The notes: a model not told the origin generated them from the sequence alone. Counted from the first letter of the stretch, positions 1-6,108 are shown. The stretch: 7,482 nucleotides of DNA from Candidatus Latescibacterota bacterium (GCA_003529325.1 DPVW01000336.1:1-7482), one strand, 5' to 3'. A program made the numbers and translations.

Positions 1-413
1 GGAACGATCCAGGCACGCAGGTCGAACATCAGACTCTGCACGACGGACAGAACACTCATGTATCCGAAACGCCCCCCCGCCGTCGCCATCAGACCGACGA
101 CCTTCCCTGTAAGGGCTGGCCCGCAATGCTCGATAACCGACTTCAGCGTGGCATTCATATTAAAATTGTAGACAGGAAAGCAGATGATGATGCCCTCAGC
201 CTGCGCCAATCCGGTGCGGATGCGTTCGGCGCCATCAGAGCCTTCTTCACCATATGGGAGGATCCGCTGATCCTGAACGTCGAGGTGTTTCCCCGCGCCG
301 CCGTGATGACGTACTCCGTCGAGGGCGGCTTGCGTGAGGATCTGCGTCTGGCCCCCTGGCGCGAGTCCCGCATTGAGGACGACGATACGTGCTGGTCCCT
401 GGTTCGAAGACAT
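1..413 (-). CDS. NADPH-dependent FMN reductase-like flavoprotein, N-terminal part (C-terminus beyond window)
   Basis: The reading frame is open from an ATG at 413 to the left edge: 137 codons are visible and the end is missing. The protein starts MSSNQGPARIVVLNAGLAPG, a beta strand leading into the phosphate-binding loop of flavodoxin-like folds. Residues 73-94 (hydrophobic strand EGIIICFPVYNFNMN, then ATLKSVIE) match the FMN-contact strand and helix of the NADPH-dependent FMN reductase family (PF03358). Residues 104-137 (KVVGLMATAGGRFGYMS, then a helix ending DLRAWIV) match the later strand and the glycine-rich loop. Such enzymes are cytosolic and reduce flavin, quinones or azo compounds with NAD(P)H; the substrate cannot be told here. 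GGAG lies 5 nt before the ATG, which supports this start. A run of seven C on the plus strand (72-78) sits inside the frame without breaking it. The gene is divergent from the CBM9-like gene. The family call is firm; the specific function is open. Confidence 0.85.
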   Translation of the reverse strand, partial: MSSNQGPARIVVLNAGLAPGGQTQILTQAALDGVRHHGGAGKHLDVQDQRILPYGEEGSDGAERIRTGLAQAEGIIICFPVYNFNMNATLKSVIEHCGPALTGKVVGLMATAGGRFGYMSVLSVVQSLMFDLRAWIV

Positions 414-443
414 ATTTGCTCCGGATTCGAGTGCCGACCAGTG

Positions 444-449
444 AATATA
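444..449 (-). promoter_or_regulatory. Possible -10 box for the flavoprotein gene
   Basis: On the minus strand the hexamer TATATT lies about 30 nt upstream of the ATG at 413. No convincing -35 box is found 16-18 bp further upstream, where the GACCGGTC palindrome lies instead. This is a weak call that rests only on the -10-like hexamer and its position. Confidence 0.25.
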
Positions 450-454
450 GGGCG

Positions 455-464
455 AGACCGGTCT
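455..464. promoter_or_regulatory. Perfect 10-bp palindrome in divergent promoter region, candidate operator
   Basis: AGACCGGTCT reads the same on both strands. Its last base is the first base of the -35 hexamer of the CBM9 promoter. On the other strand it lies where the -35 region of the flavoprotein gene would be. A regulator bound here could affect both divergent genes. The sequence shows only the symmetry and the position; the operator role is inferred, and a 10-bp palindrome can arise by chance. Confidence 0.3.
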
Positions 465-492
465 TGACCGCGGGGAACTGACACACCAGAAT
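464..492 (+). promoter_or_regulatory. Sigma70-like promoter of the CBM9-like gene
   Basis: TTGACC (464-469) and CAGAAT (487-492) are separated by exactly 17 bp. They match the consensus at 5 of 6 and 4 of 6 positions. Transcription would begin near 499, giving a leader of about 47 nt that contains the AGGAG ribosome site just before the ATG at 546. Confidence 0.55.
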
Positions 493-545
493 CAGAAACT
501 CGCTTTGGAGAGTCAGCGAAGTTTCCCCTCCCTCAGGAGCCAACG

Positions 546-1301
546 ATGCGCAAACTGCAGACCCTACTCCCTGTCCTACTCCTGGCGGGCGCCAGCTACG
601 CGCAGAGGGTACAGGAACAACCCGCTGAGGTCCCCGAGACCGTCATCGCCAGAGCGCCGGGTCCCATCGTGGTGGATGGGCACGCCGACGATGCGGCATG
701 GGCGGCAGCGACACCGATCTCCTTCATATTCCCATGGAATGATATAACCACCGAACCGGCTCAGTCCACGGTGGCACGCATGCTCTATGACGACAGCGCA
801 CTATATCTGCTGTATGAATGTGTCGATCCATACCTGCACGCCGAAGTCTATGAACAGGACGGGCCGGTATGGGAAGAGGATGCTGTCGAGATCTTCGTGA
901 CGCCCAACGCTCAGGATAGTTCGGCCTATTTCGGCTATGAGATGAATGCCAATGGAACATTCCTCGACTACATGGCCTTCAATGCCGGCGTCGGTGGCAC
1001 GAAGAACATCCACTTCGAGTGGGAGAGCGAAGGCGTGGAGATCAAGACGACCTGGGATGGCACGTTGAACGATCATACCGATCAGGACCGTAGTTGGGTC
1101 CTGGAGATGGCCATTCCAATGGAGAACTTCCGCCACCTCGGGGGCCAGATTCCACCGCAGCCAGGGGACATGTGGCGATTGAATCTGAATCGCACCAAGG
1201 GCCACGAAGGACAGTTCAGCATGTGGTCGGATACGGGCACCGAAAAGGCCTCGTTCCATCACTCCGCCTACTTCGGCAAGGCCTGGTTCTCTCGTAAGTA
1301 A
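546..1301 (+). CDS. Secreted carbohydrate-binding family 9 (CBM9)-like protein
   Basis: This 251-aa protein begins with a signal peptide (MRKL, hydrophobic core to residue 16, then SYA before Q20, a likely signal peptidase I site), so it is exported. The remainder is one CBM9-like beta-sandwich domain (PF06452 type). Visible signatures are IVVDGHADDAAW at 41-52, YDDSALYLLYE at 81-91, the acidic strand VWEEDAVEIFVTP at 108-120, WVLEMAIP at 184-191, GDMWRLNLNR at 207-216, W227, and HHSAYFGKAWF at 238-248. This module binds sugars, often at chain ends. Proteins made of a single such domain occur in bacteria that degrade polysaccharides, where they may bind or sense glycans; no catalytic domain is present. 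AGGAG lies 6 nt before the ATG. The gene stands alone, divergent from the flavoprotein and convergent with herA. The ligand is unknown. Confidence 0.88.
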   Translation: MRKLQTLLPVLLLAGASYAQRVQEQPAEVPETVIARAPGPIVVDGHADDAAWAAATPISFIFPWNDITTEPAQSTVARMLYDDSALYLLYECVDPYLHAEVYEQDGPVWEEDAVEIFVTPNAQDSSAYFGYEMNANGTFLDYMAFNAGVGGTKNIHFEWESEGVEIKTTWDGTLNDHTDQDRSWVLEMAIPMENFRHLGGQIPPQPGDMWRLNLNRTKGHEGQFSMWSDTGTEKASFHHSAYFGKAWFSRK

Positions 1302-1321
1302 TCGCGGCGCATAACAAATGG

Positions 1322-1345
1322 CGGCCCGTCCCGTGGCGGGTTGCC
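1322..1345. terminator. Small GC hairpin in the convergent gap, weak bidirectional terminator candidate
   Basis: CCCG (1330-1333) and CGGG (1337-1340) form a 4-bp stem with a 3-nt loop, in the middle of the 49-bp gap between the stop codons of the CBM9-like gene and herA. The plus-strand side is followed only by a loose T-rich tract (TTGCCTTGTCTT). Position favours a shared terminator, but the stem is short and there is no strong U-tract. Confidence 0.25.
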
Positions 1346-1350
1346 TTGTC

Positions 1351-3054
1351 TTATTCGGGGCCGAACAGCAACTCTCGTTCTTGTTCCGCCTGCTCCCGCC
1401 GAGTATCGGCGTCTTGCACCGACTCGGCCCCCATCGCCTTGTAGAACTCCTCGCCGTACTCCCGCGTCTTGATGACCACCGGCATCGGCACGGCGTGCCC
1501 GAGCACGAGGGCCTGTTGCTTGCTGTCCAGACTGGCCAACACCGAGCGCAGTCCTTCCGTGCCATTAACGCCTGTGAGCACCGCCGCAATGTCCTTCTCG
1601 TCGTTGAGCAGGGCCGTGATCCGCGTGCCAATCTGGGACAGCACTTCGTCATCGATACCGGAGGGCCGCTGATCGACGATGAGCAATGACACATAATACT
1701 TGCGCATCTCCCGCGCGATCGTACCGAAAATGGTCTGCTTCGCCGCCGATGGGTTGAGGAATTTGTGTGCCTCTTCGATGGTGATCATCAATTGTCGGGG
1801 TTTGTCCTCGGGCCGCTGCGTGGCGTAGAAGCGCTCCGATTTCTTTACGTAGGTCTCGTGGATACGGCGGGCGAGCACATTGGCAACGAGCAGATAGCAG
1901 AGCATGCTCGTCTGTTGGCCGAATTCGAGGACGACATTTATGCCGGCGTCGAGGTGCTCCATGATGCGATCGACACAGTCAGCCCCTTCCATTTTCTTGA
2001 CCATGAAGGGGAAGTTCTCCAACCGTTTCAACTTTCGGTGCAGTGCCACCAATGACCCGGCATGGGCACCGATCTCGCCGGCAAACTCCTCGACATCCGG
2101 TCCCTCGAGACTGAGCAGAGTACGCAGCCATGCGTCCTTGTAGATCGCATACACGAGGTAGGCGGATTCGACGGCTGTGGGGTTCAGCTTGAGTTCGTCC
2201 TGTAGCGGTGCAATATCCTCGACGGCGATCTGGTCGAAGGAGATGTAGACCTCGTGGTCGGGCTGGATGCCACGGGCGCGAGTCGATTTTGGATCCAGCG
2301 AAAAGATCGCGACACGATCACCGAATAGTTGCTTGAGTCCCTTAACAAAGGAGGAGGTCTGCTTTCCGGAGGACTCCTTCATGGCCTTCCAGCCATATTC
2401 GTTGTGCATGTCGAAGATCAGATTTACGGCGCGGTCATAGTGGATGAGACCCGACAGGACCAGACGCGTCAGAAAGGACTTGCCCGTACCGGTCTTGCCG
2501 AAGATGCCATTCGAACGTTCGGCAAAACGCACCATGTCGATGCAGACCTGCGTGTCCATGTCCAGTGGCGAGCCGATACTGAAATACTTGCCCTCTGCGT
2601 CGCCCTCCTTGCCGAAGATGCGGGTCACATCCTCCTCTTCGGCTTCCTGCACGAGCGAGAAGTGGCTGGGGATCGCCTTCACGGGGCGCGGGCCATCGTC
2701 GAAGTCGCGCGACATGGGATCCTTTGGCATCATCAACATAGGCCGCAAGGAGACGATGTTGTAGGTCCCCGTTCCTGCCAGCACTTGCCGCAGCAGTTCA
2801 TCGGATCGATCGGGCGGGTGCAGCAGAATCTCGGAGTTGGTCGCGTCGAGGCGCATGTCCGTGACCATCGAGAAGAAGTCATTCTTGTCCCCCTCTATGA
2901 CGACAAACTTCCCCGCCTTCATGTCCTCCACGTTGCGCTCAGCATCCAGTTTCATCTCGAGTCCCTCCACGAGGGACCCTCTGGTGACGACGCCGACACG
3001 ACCGCGCCTGTGTCGTGTACTGATGATATGGCCGTTGCCGTTCTGCTTTCCCAT
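1351..3054 (-). CDS. herA: HerA DNA translocase/helicase: HAS-barrel plus FtsK/HerA-type ATPase
   Basis: HerA is a hexameric dsDNA translocase that drives the NurA nuclease in DNA end resection. From the chosen start the protein has 567 aa. An N-terminal HAS-barrel spans about residues 17-105 (PF09378 type; RGRVGVVTRGS, then KAGKFVVIEGDKNDFFSMV). The RecA-like HerA ATPase core (PF01935 type) follows from about 160. It contains Walker A GKTGTGKS at 186-193, the DMHNEY motif at 215-220 (usually D-P-H-G-E-Y, so P and G are replaced), Walker B with catalytic acid QLMITIEEAH at 421-430, the VDQRPSGID sensor motif at 460-468, and GTRI at 476-479 with R478 as candidate arginine finger. I chose the ATG at 3054 because it shares one base with the stop of the preceding gene (TGATG) and follows GCAGG at a good distance; another ATG at 3069 would add five residues. 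It is the last gene of the operon, directly after the HAS-barrel protein. All key ATPase residues are present. Confidence 0.93.
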   Translation of the reverse strand: MGKQNGNGHIISTRHRRGRVGVVTRGSLVEGLEMKLDAERNVEDMKAGKFVVIEGDKNDFFSMVTDMRLDATNSEILLHPPDRSDELLRQVLAGTGTYNIVSLRPMLMMPKDPMSRDFDDGPRPVKAIPSHFSLVQEAEEEDVTRIFGKEGDAEGKYFSIGSPLDMDTQVCIDMVRFAERSNGIFGKTGTGKSFLTRLVLSGLIHYDRAVNLIFDMHNEYGWKAMKESSGKQTSSFVKGLKQLFGDRVAIFSLDPKSTRARGIQPDHEVYISFDQIAVEDIAPLQDELKLNPTAVESAYLVYAIYKDAWLRTLLSLEGPDVEEFAGEIGAHAGSLVALHRKLKRLENFPFMVKKMEGADCVDRIMEHLDAGINVVLEFGQQTSMLCYLLVANVLARRIHETYVKKSERFYATQRPEDKPRQLMITIEEAHKFLNPSAAKQTIFGTIAREMRKYYVSLLIVDQRPSGIDDEVLSQIGTRITALLNDEKDIAAVLTGVNGTEGLRSVLASLDSKQQALVLGHAVPMPVVIKTREYGEEFYKAMGAESVQDADTRREQAEQERELLFGPE

Positions 3055-3767
3055 CACACCTGCCCCCATGACGTAATACGTCGCACGAGCGAACTGAGTC
3101 GATCATAATCGTCGCGCAACAATCGCGACAACTCGGCACCCATCCGCACCAGATATTGACCAGCCTTGGTCTCCCCCGCTTCATCCGCCCGTCCTTTCAG
3201 GGCATGGCGCAATGTGGCCAGCAGCAACTCGTCGGTAGGAAGCCCAGTCGCTTCGAGCAGGCTACGCAGAAACTGCGGATCCTCGGTTACCGCCAGCACC
3301 TGCTCGACAGGACAGGGGAAGACGAAGCTGTGGATACGCGCCGGTTGTGGGGGGAACAGATGCACCATGCTGTCGTCATGCAGATAACCAAGGACGAACA
3401 CTTCGAATTGTGTGCGCAGCAGTTCGAAGATCTGCGGCTGTTCGGCGCGCAACTCCGCCTCCGTCTTGCCATAGGCCATGGGCCGTCGGTTTGGCTCACT
3501 CGACTGTGTGCTGGCATTGTGTACGACGCCGATGAGATCGCGACCATCGGACTCGACCCGGACGAAAGCACCGAAGTCAGGGGCGTGGTGCAGCCGTCGT
3601 GCCTCGGCGATGAGGGTTGTTGTCGAACTCTCGACGACCTCACCGACGCGCCCCGTGGCAGCCGCGTTGGCGTCGATTTCCTGAGCCCGCGAATGCGGAA
3701 CGAATCGCCCGTCACCGTCAACAAAACTCTCGAGACTTCGCGTCCCTGTGACCTCTCCTTCCGTCAT
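3054..3767 (-). CDS. Stand-alone HAS-barrel-like protein in the nurA-herA operon
   Basis: This 237-aa soluble protein (247 aa if it starts at the GTG at 3797) has no signal peptide or ATPase motifs. Residues about 39-85 (GRVGEVVESSTTTLIAEA, then FGAFVRVESDGRDLIGVV) resemble a HAS-barrel, the small beta-barrel that HerA uses to dock NurA. A middle segment includes FEVFVLGYLHDD at 121-132 and LFPPQPARIHSFVFPC at 137-152. The C-terminal third is helical (LLLATLRHALKGRADEAG; GAELSRLLRDDYDRLSSLVRR). It is encoded between nurA and herA and its stop shares a base with the herA start, so stoichiometric assembly with both is likely. It may be an adaptor or an asymmetric docking subunit; that is inference. 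Start choice: the GTG at 3797 abuts the nurA stop with weak ribosome-binding sequence, while the ATG at 3767 follows AGGGGA at 7 nt. The barrel call comes from sequence pattern alone. Confidence 0.8.
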   Translation of the reverse strand: MTEGEVTGTRSLESFVDGDGRFVPHSRAQEIDANAAATGRVGEVVESSTTTLIAEARRLHHAPDFGAFVRVESDGRDLIGVVHNASTQSSEPNRRPMAYGKTEAELRAEQPQIFELLRTQFEVFVLGYLHDDSMVHLFPPQPARIHSFVFPCPVEQVLAVTEDPQFLRSLLEATGLPTDELLLATLRHALKGRADEAGETKAGQYLVRMGAELSRLLRDDYDRLSSLVRRITSWGQV

Positions 3768-3797
3768 CGACACGTCCCCTATTCTCGACTCGTTCAC

Positions 3798-4979
3798 TCA
3801 CACGCCCACGGTGCGCTTGCGCAGACTCTTGCGTGACACCCGCGCGTCGATGTCGTGGCGCACGAAGACCTCCTCGAGATGCCGATAAAATCCCTCACGG
3901 TCGGTGCCCCGAACCACGGCTCGTTCGTGAGCTTCGGCGAGACTGACGGGATATCCACGGCCTTTGGCTGCCTGATCTACGATCGTGCCATGGACGAGTT
4001 CGAGCAGGTCCTTGTCTTGTGCCACGTAGCGTGGGATCTCGACACGACCCACTTCGTCGCCTGCATGGACATAAAAGAAGAAGACCTGGTGCGCGCCGTA
4101 ATCCTGAAGTACACGGGATCTGTTTTCGAATACCGCCGAGCGCTCCCCCGGATTGAGGACACGTCGGAAGAGCACGGCATCAGACACCCCCTCGACGGGG
4201 GCGCAGGGCGGTACCTGTCCAAGCCAGGGACAACGCTCGCACTCGGCGGCCTCGTCCATCGGGCAGAGTCCAACACGGAGGGCGTTGACGAGTTCGGGAC
4301 TGCCCGGTCTGCTGATGTACCCCGCGATTGGCACGCCGCGACTCTGCAACAGATCAAAAGCAGAGCAGAGGGCCGCCAGACTGGCCGCACGGAAATCCGG
4401 AGGCCGTGCATCGAGACCCCAGAACACGAGGGTGCCATCGGTGAGGGCCACGGTGGGGTGTCCCGCTGCTTGTGAAGCCGCCGCAAGTTCGGCCAACTCC
4501 GTCAACTCCAGCAGCGACCGGCGAAAGCCGACGAGTTCGCGATTGACCGCCGTCCGTCGTCCCCCCCACTGCGGAAACAGGTCTTCGTCGCGCCAATAGA
4601 GTGTGGGTCGACTGCTCAGAAGCGGCCGGTCGTCGGTGCCGTAATGCAACAGCACATAGCCGATATTCAACAGAAAACAGGGCGAGACTTCGTGACGGTC
4701 GGGAAAGATCTGCGAGCCGTCGGTTGCGGCCACACTGAGTCGTTCGGGGCGTGCCGGCGGCGCGATCCCCTGAGCCAGTGGACCTTGAAAGATCCGCGGG
4801 GTCTGCCACGGCGTGTGACTCTGGGCAAGACGCTCGTCCAGCGTCGCCCAGTCCTCGCTCCAGCGCTTTAGTTGTGCCAGCGCCGCCTCGACACGCTCTT
4901 CATAGGTGACGTTGCCGACCTCAGCTTGATCCGCAACCATCGAGTCGATCTGGCACCGGACTGCGGAAAGATCGAGCAT
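3798..4979 (-). CDS. nurA: NurA 5'-3' nuclease (DNA end resection)
   Basis: NurA is a ring-shaped, RNase H-like nuclease that degrades DNA ends together with HerA (PF09376). The protein has 393 aa, within the range of the family. The N-terminal 60 residues are helical. The first catalytic strand is SVAATDGSQIFPDRHE at 82-97 (D87 in the D-G-S motif). A helix at 151-164 carries acidic residues (E158, E161, E164). The second catalytic strand is VALTDGTLVFWGLD at 177-190 (D181). GYISRPGSPELVNALRVG follows at 220-237. The C-terminal Y-x7-H pair of the family is seen as Y343 and H351 in RGYPVSLAEAHERAV. An unusual cysteine group lies at C239, C247, C250 and C259. The ATG at 4979 lies 3 nt after the stop of the SH3b gene; GGAG is 12 nt away, which is loose, so translational coupling is likely. 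The HAS-barrel gene and herA follow. All catalytic motifs appear intact. Confidence 0.92.
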   Translation of the reverse strand: MLDLSAVRCQIDSMVADQAEVGNVTYEERVEAALAQLKRWSEDWATLDERLAQSHTPWQTPRIFQGPLAQGIAPPARPERLSVAATDGSQIFPDRHEVSPCFLLNIGYVLLHYGTDDRPLLSSRPTLYWRDEDLFPQWGGRRTAVNRELVGFRRSLLELTELAELAAASQAAGHPTVALTDGTLVFWGLDARPPDFRAASLAALCSAFDLLQSRGVPIAGYISRPGSPELVNALRVGLCPMDEAAECERCPWLGQVPPCAPVEGVSDAVLFRRVLNPGERSAVFENRSRVLQDYGAHQVFFFYVHAGDEVGRVEIPRYVAQDKDLLELVHGTIVDQAAKGRGYPVSLAEAHERAVVRGTDREGFYRHLEEVFVRHDIDARVSRKSLRKRTVGV

Positions 4980-4982
4980 GTA

Positions 4983-5705
4983 CTACTGCGACTCCGCCCC
5001 GGTCCAGGTTTTGCCACCATCGGCGGAACGGCGAGTGACCTGCCGCCAGGAAGTAAGATCCTTGCCCTCGAGGCGGCGAATGTCGGCAATGTCGGTGACA
5101 GCCAGCTCGACGCCGACTTCACCGGTACCATCAGCGCGGTTGGTCTCGATGCGCAGACTGTCGAATTCAACATCGTCGGCCAACAGCAGCAGCACCGCGT
5201 GCTGCACCCGCATCTGACGGCGTTCGAGCGCCTCGGGCTCAATCTCGCTAACGCGAAAGCGCACCTGCACCTGATTGAGGTCCGGATCACGCTGCATGCC
5301 ATAGAACCGACCATAGTCGGCGACGATCAATTCGCGCACCTCGTCCAGATGGGCGCTGAGAGCGACACGCGGCCGACGCTCCTTATCCTGGATGCGGAGC
5401 CCCGGAGTGGGCCCGGTAGAGTCCGTGATTTCGTCTGCCGCTGAGCTGCCCTCCTGATAACCCTCAAGCGAGGGACCCCAGATCCAGGCTTCGAGAGCAA
5501 ACTTGACCCAACGTCCGTCACGGCCCACCTCTTCGATGCTTGCGCCTTCCAGCAGGGTGCCGATCTGTCGGCCTTCAGGGGCTGCACGAATATTTTCTTC
5601 TGGCTTGGCGACCTCGTAATCGCGGGCAGCACGAAGTTGTGTCACCCCGACACCACCGATGACCCCGAGTAGAAGGAGAAGAAGCTGTTTGCCTGTTTTT
5701 TTCAT
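4983..5705 (-). CDS. Exported or membrane-anchored protein with bacterial SH3-like domain, first gene of the nurA-herA operon
   Basis: This 240-aa protein starts MKKTGKQ followed by a hydrophobic stretch (residues 8-21, LLLLLLGVIGGVGV), a signal peptide or N-terminal anchor. No lipobox cysteine is seen. Residues about 28-83 look like a bacterial SH3 domain: YEVAKPEENIRAAPEGRQIG, LLEGASIEEVGRDGRWVKFAL, then AWIWGPSLEGY. After an acidic linker (84-110), a second region of about 100 residues (HLDEVRELIVADYGRFYGM; NQVQVRFRVSEIEPEALERRQ; a hydrophobic helix AVLLLLADDVEF; a beta-rich tail ending GGKTWTGAESQ) is not one I recognise. SH3b domains usually bind peptides or cell wall in the envelope. 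Its pairing with cytosolic DNA-repair genes is unexpected; it ends 3 nt before nurA. No ribosome site precedes the ATG, and the promoter lies so close that translation is probably leaderless. Confidence 0.82.
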   Translation of the reverse strand: MKKTGKQLLLLLLGVIGGVGVTQLRAARDYEVAKPEENIRAAPEGRQIGTLLEGASIEEVGRDGRWVKFALEAWIWGPSLEGYQEGSSAADEITDSTGPTPGLRIQDKERRPRVALSAHLDEVRELIVADYGRFYGMQRDPDLNQVQVRFRVSEIEPEALERRQMRVQHAVLLLLADDVEFDSLRIETNRADGTGEVGVELAVTDIADIRRLEGKDLTSWRQVTRRSADGGKTWTGAESQ

Positions 5706-5714
5706 TGCGGAGCC

Positions 5715-5743
5715 AAGCTACCCGGGCCCTGAAACCCTGTCAA
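5715..5743 (-). promoter_or_regulatory. Strong sigma70-like promoter of the SH3b-nurA-HAS-herA operon
   Basis: On the minus strand a perfect TTGACA (5743-5738) is followed by a 17-bp spacer and TAGCTT (5720-5715). Only 9 nt separate the -10 box from the ATG at 5705, so the predicted start of transcription is 1-3 nt before the start codon. This implies a leaderless mRNA, consistent with the absence of any Shine-Dalgarno sequence there. Confidence 0.7.
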
Positions 5744-5837
5744 GGAATTTGCCCCAACCCGCTTGTCCAACAATGGCTTGGGGGCGTGGCCCGGCCATCC
5801 TACAACATTTTGGGGTAGGCCGATCTGACCGTGTTCG

Positions 5838-5987
5838 TTATCCCCCGCCGTGCTGGAGGCGTTCTGCCAGCAGGGTAACCCCAGCATTCGCCAGGGTGAG
5901 GACGGCGGCGATGATGACCGCGAGGGCGACCAGCAGGGCGGGTTCGTGTCGAGGTGGGCGCGGCGGGCGTTGAGTCGAACCGAACAT
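5838..5987 (-). CDS. Small one-pass membrane protein (49 aa), unknown function
   Basis: This short frame encodes MFGSTQRPPRPPRHEP, then one hydrophobic helix at about residues 17-36 (ALLVALAVIIAAVLTLANAG), then a short tail ending AERLQHGGG. The basic, proline-rich N-terminus and single helix suggest an inner-membrane protein with the N-terminus inside the cell. I chose the ATG at 5987 because GAGG lies 7 nt upstream; a longer form from the ATG at 6053 adds 22 residues but lacks a ribosome site. It is encoded on the same strand as the nurA-herA operon, 132 bp upstream of its first gene, and is divergent from the 329-aa gene. That operon has its own promoter, so this gene may be independent. 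There is no functional assignment; it could be spurious, although the helix and the ribosome site argue otherwise. Confidence 0.5.
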   Translation of the reverse strand: MFGSTQRPPRPPRHEPALLVALAVIIAAVLTLANAGVTLLAERLQHGGG

Positions 5988-6051
5988 CGGCGACCTCGTG
6001 GAGTGTGGAGGTGCGGAATCAGGCCGATAAAAGACGATGAGGGTTCGTGCC

Positions 6052-6072
6052 ATCGATGCATATGCAATCGAT
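6052..6072. repeat. AT-rich inverted repeat with perfect TGCATATGCA core, candidate operator
   Basis: The centre is the perfect palindrome TGCATATGCA (6057-6066), flanked by ATCGA (6052-6056) on the left and TCGAT (6068-6072) on the right, with one extra A at 6067 breaking full symmetry. It lies in the 178-bp divergent gap and ends 8 nt before the TTGAGC -35 candidate of the 329-aa gene. The composition contrasts with the GC-rich surroundings. Its role as a regulator site is inferred from symmetry and position. Confidence 0.4.
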
Positions 6073-6080
6073 TGAGGAAC

Positions 6081-6108
6081 TTGAGCCCTCGTGTAAGTTT
6101 CATATATT
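6081..6108 (+). promoter_or_regulatory. Candidate promoter of the 329-aa gene
   Basis: TTGAGC (6081-6086) and TATATT (6103-6108) are separated by 16 bp and each resembles the sigma70 consensus. Transcription would start near 6115, giving a leader of about 50 nt to the GTG at 6166. A second TTGAGG (6072-6077) just upstream makes the -35 assignment less certain. Confidence 0.45.

Noticed and set aside
72..78. Run of seven C as a possible sequencing indel or phase-variation tract in the flavoprotein gene
   Set aside because: The family motifs before and after the run are in one frame, so there is no sign of a shift, and a 7-nt run alone is weak evidence of phase variation.
801..1694. Minus-strand open frame of 297 codons across the CBM9-like and herA genes
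   Set aside because: It lies antisense to the CBM9 gene and out of frame within herA; its composition (Arg, Ser, Cys rich) is that of a shadow frame, and both overlapped genes have clear domain motifs.
2329..3108. Plus-strand open frame of 259 codons
   Set aside because: It is antisense to herA, whose HAS-barrel and Walker A lie in this stretch. The His/Val/Asp-rich translation has no recognisable domain; long antisense frames are common in GC-rich genes.
3156..3836. Plus-strand open frame of 226 codons
   Set aside because: It is antisense to the HAS-barrel gene and the end of nurA, with no ribosome site of note and no domain.
3855..4475. Plus-strand open frame of 206 codons
   Set aside because: It is antisense to nurA, which carries all catalytic motifs of its family on the other strand.
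4872..5444. Plus-strand open frame of 190 codons
   Set aside because: It is antisense to the SH3b gene and the start of nurA, both of which are supported by signal peptide, domain pattern and operon structure.
5787..5797. TGGCCCGGCCA near-palindrome upstream of the operon promoter
   Set aside because: It is short and GC-only in a GC-rich gap, about 45 bp upstream of the -35 box, with no paired copy; chance is a good explanation.
5799..5819. CCTAC/GTAGG stem as a terminator after the small membrane gene
   Set aside because: A 5-bp stem with an 11-nt loop and no U-tract in the minus-strand direction is too weak to call.
5702..6103. Minus-strand open frame of 133 codons upstream of the operon
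   Set aside because: It overlaps the strong operon promoter and the small membrane gene in another frame, and its translation is low-complexity Arg/Ser/Pro without a domain.
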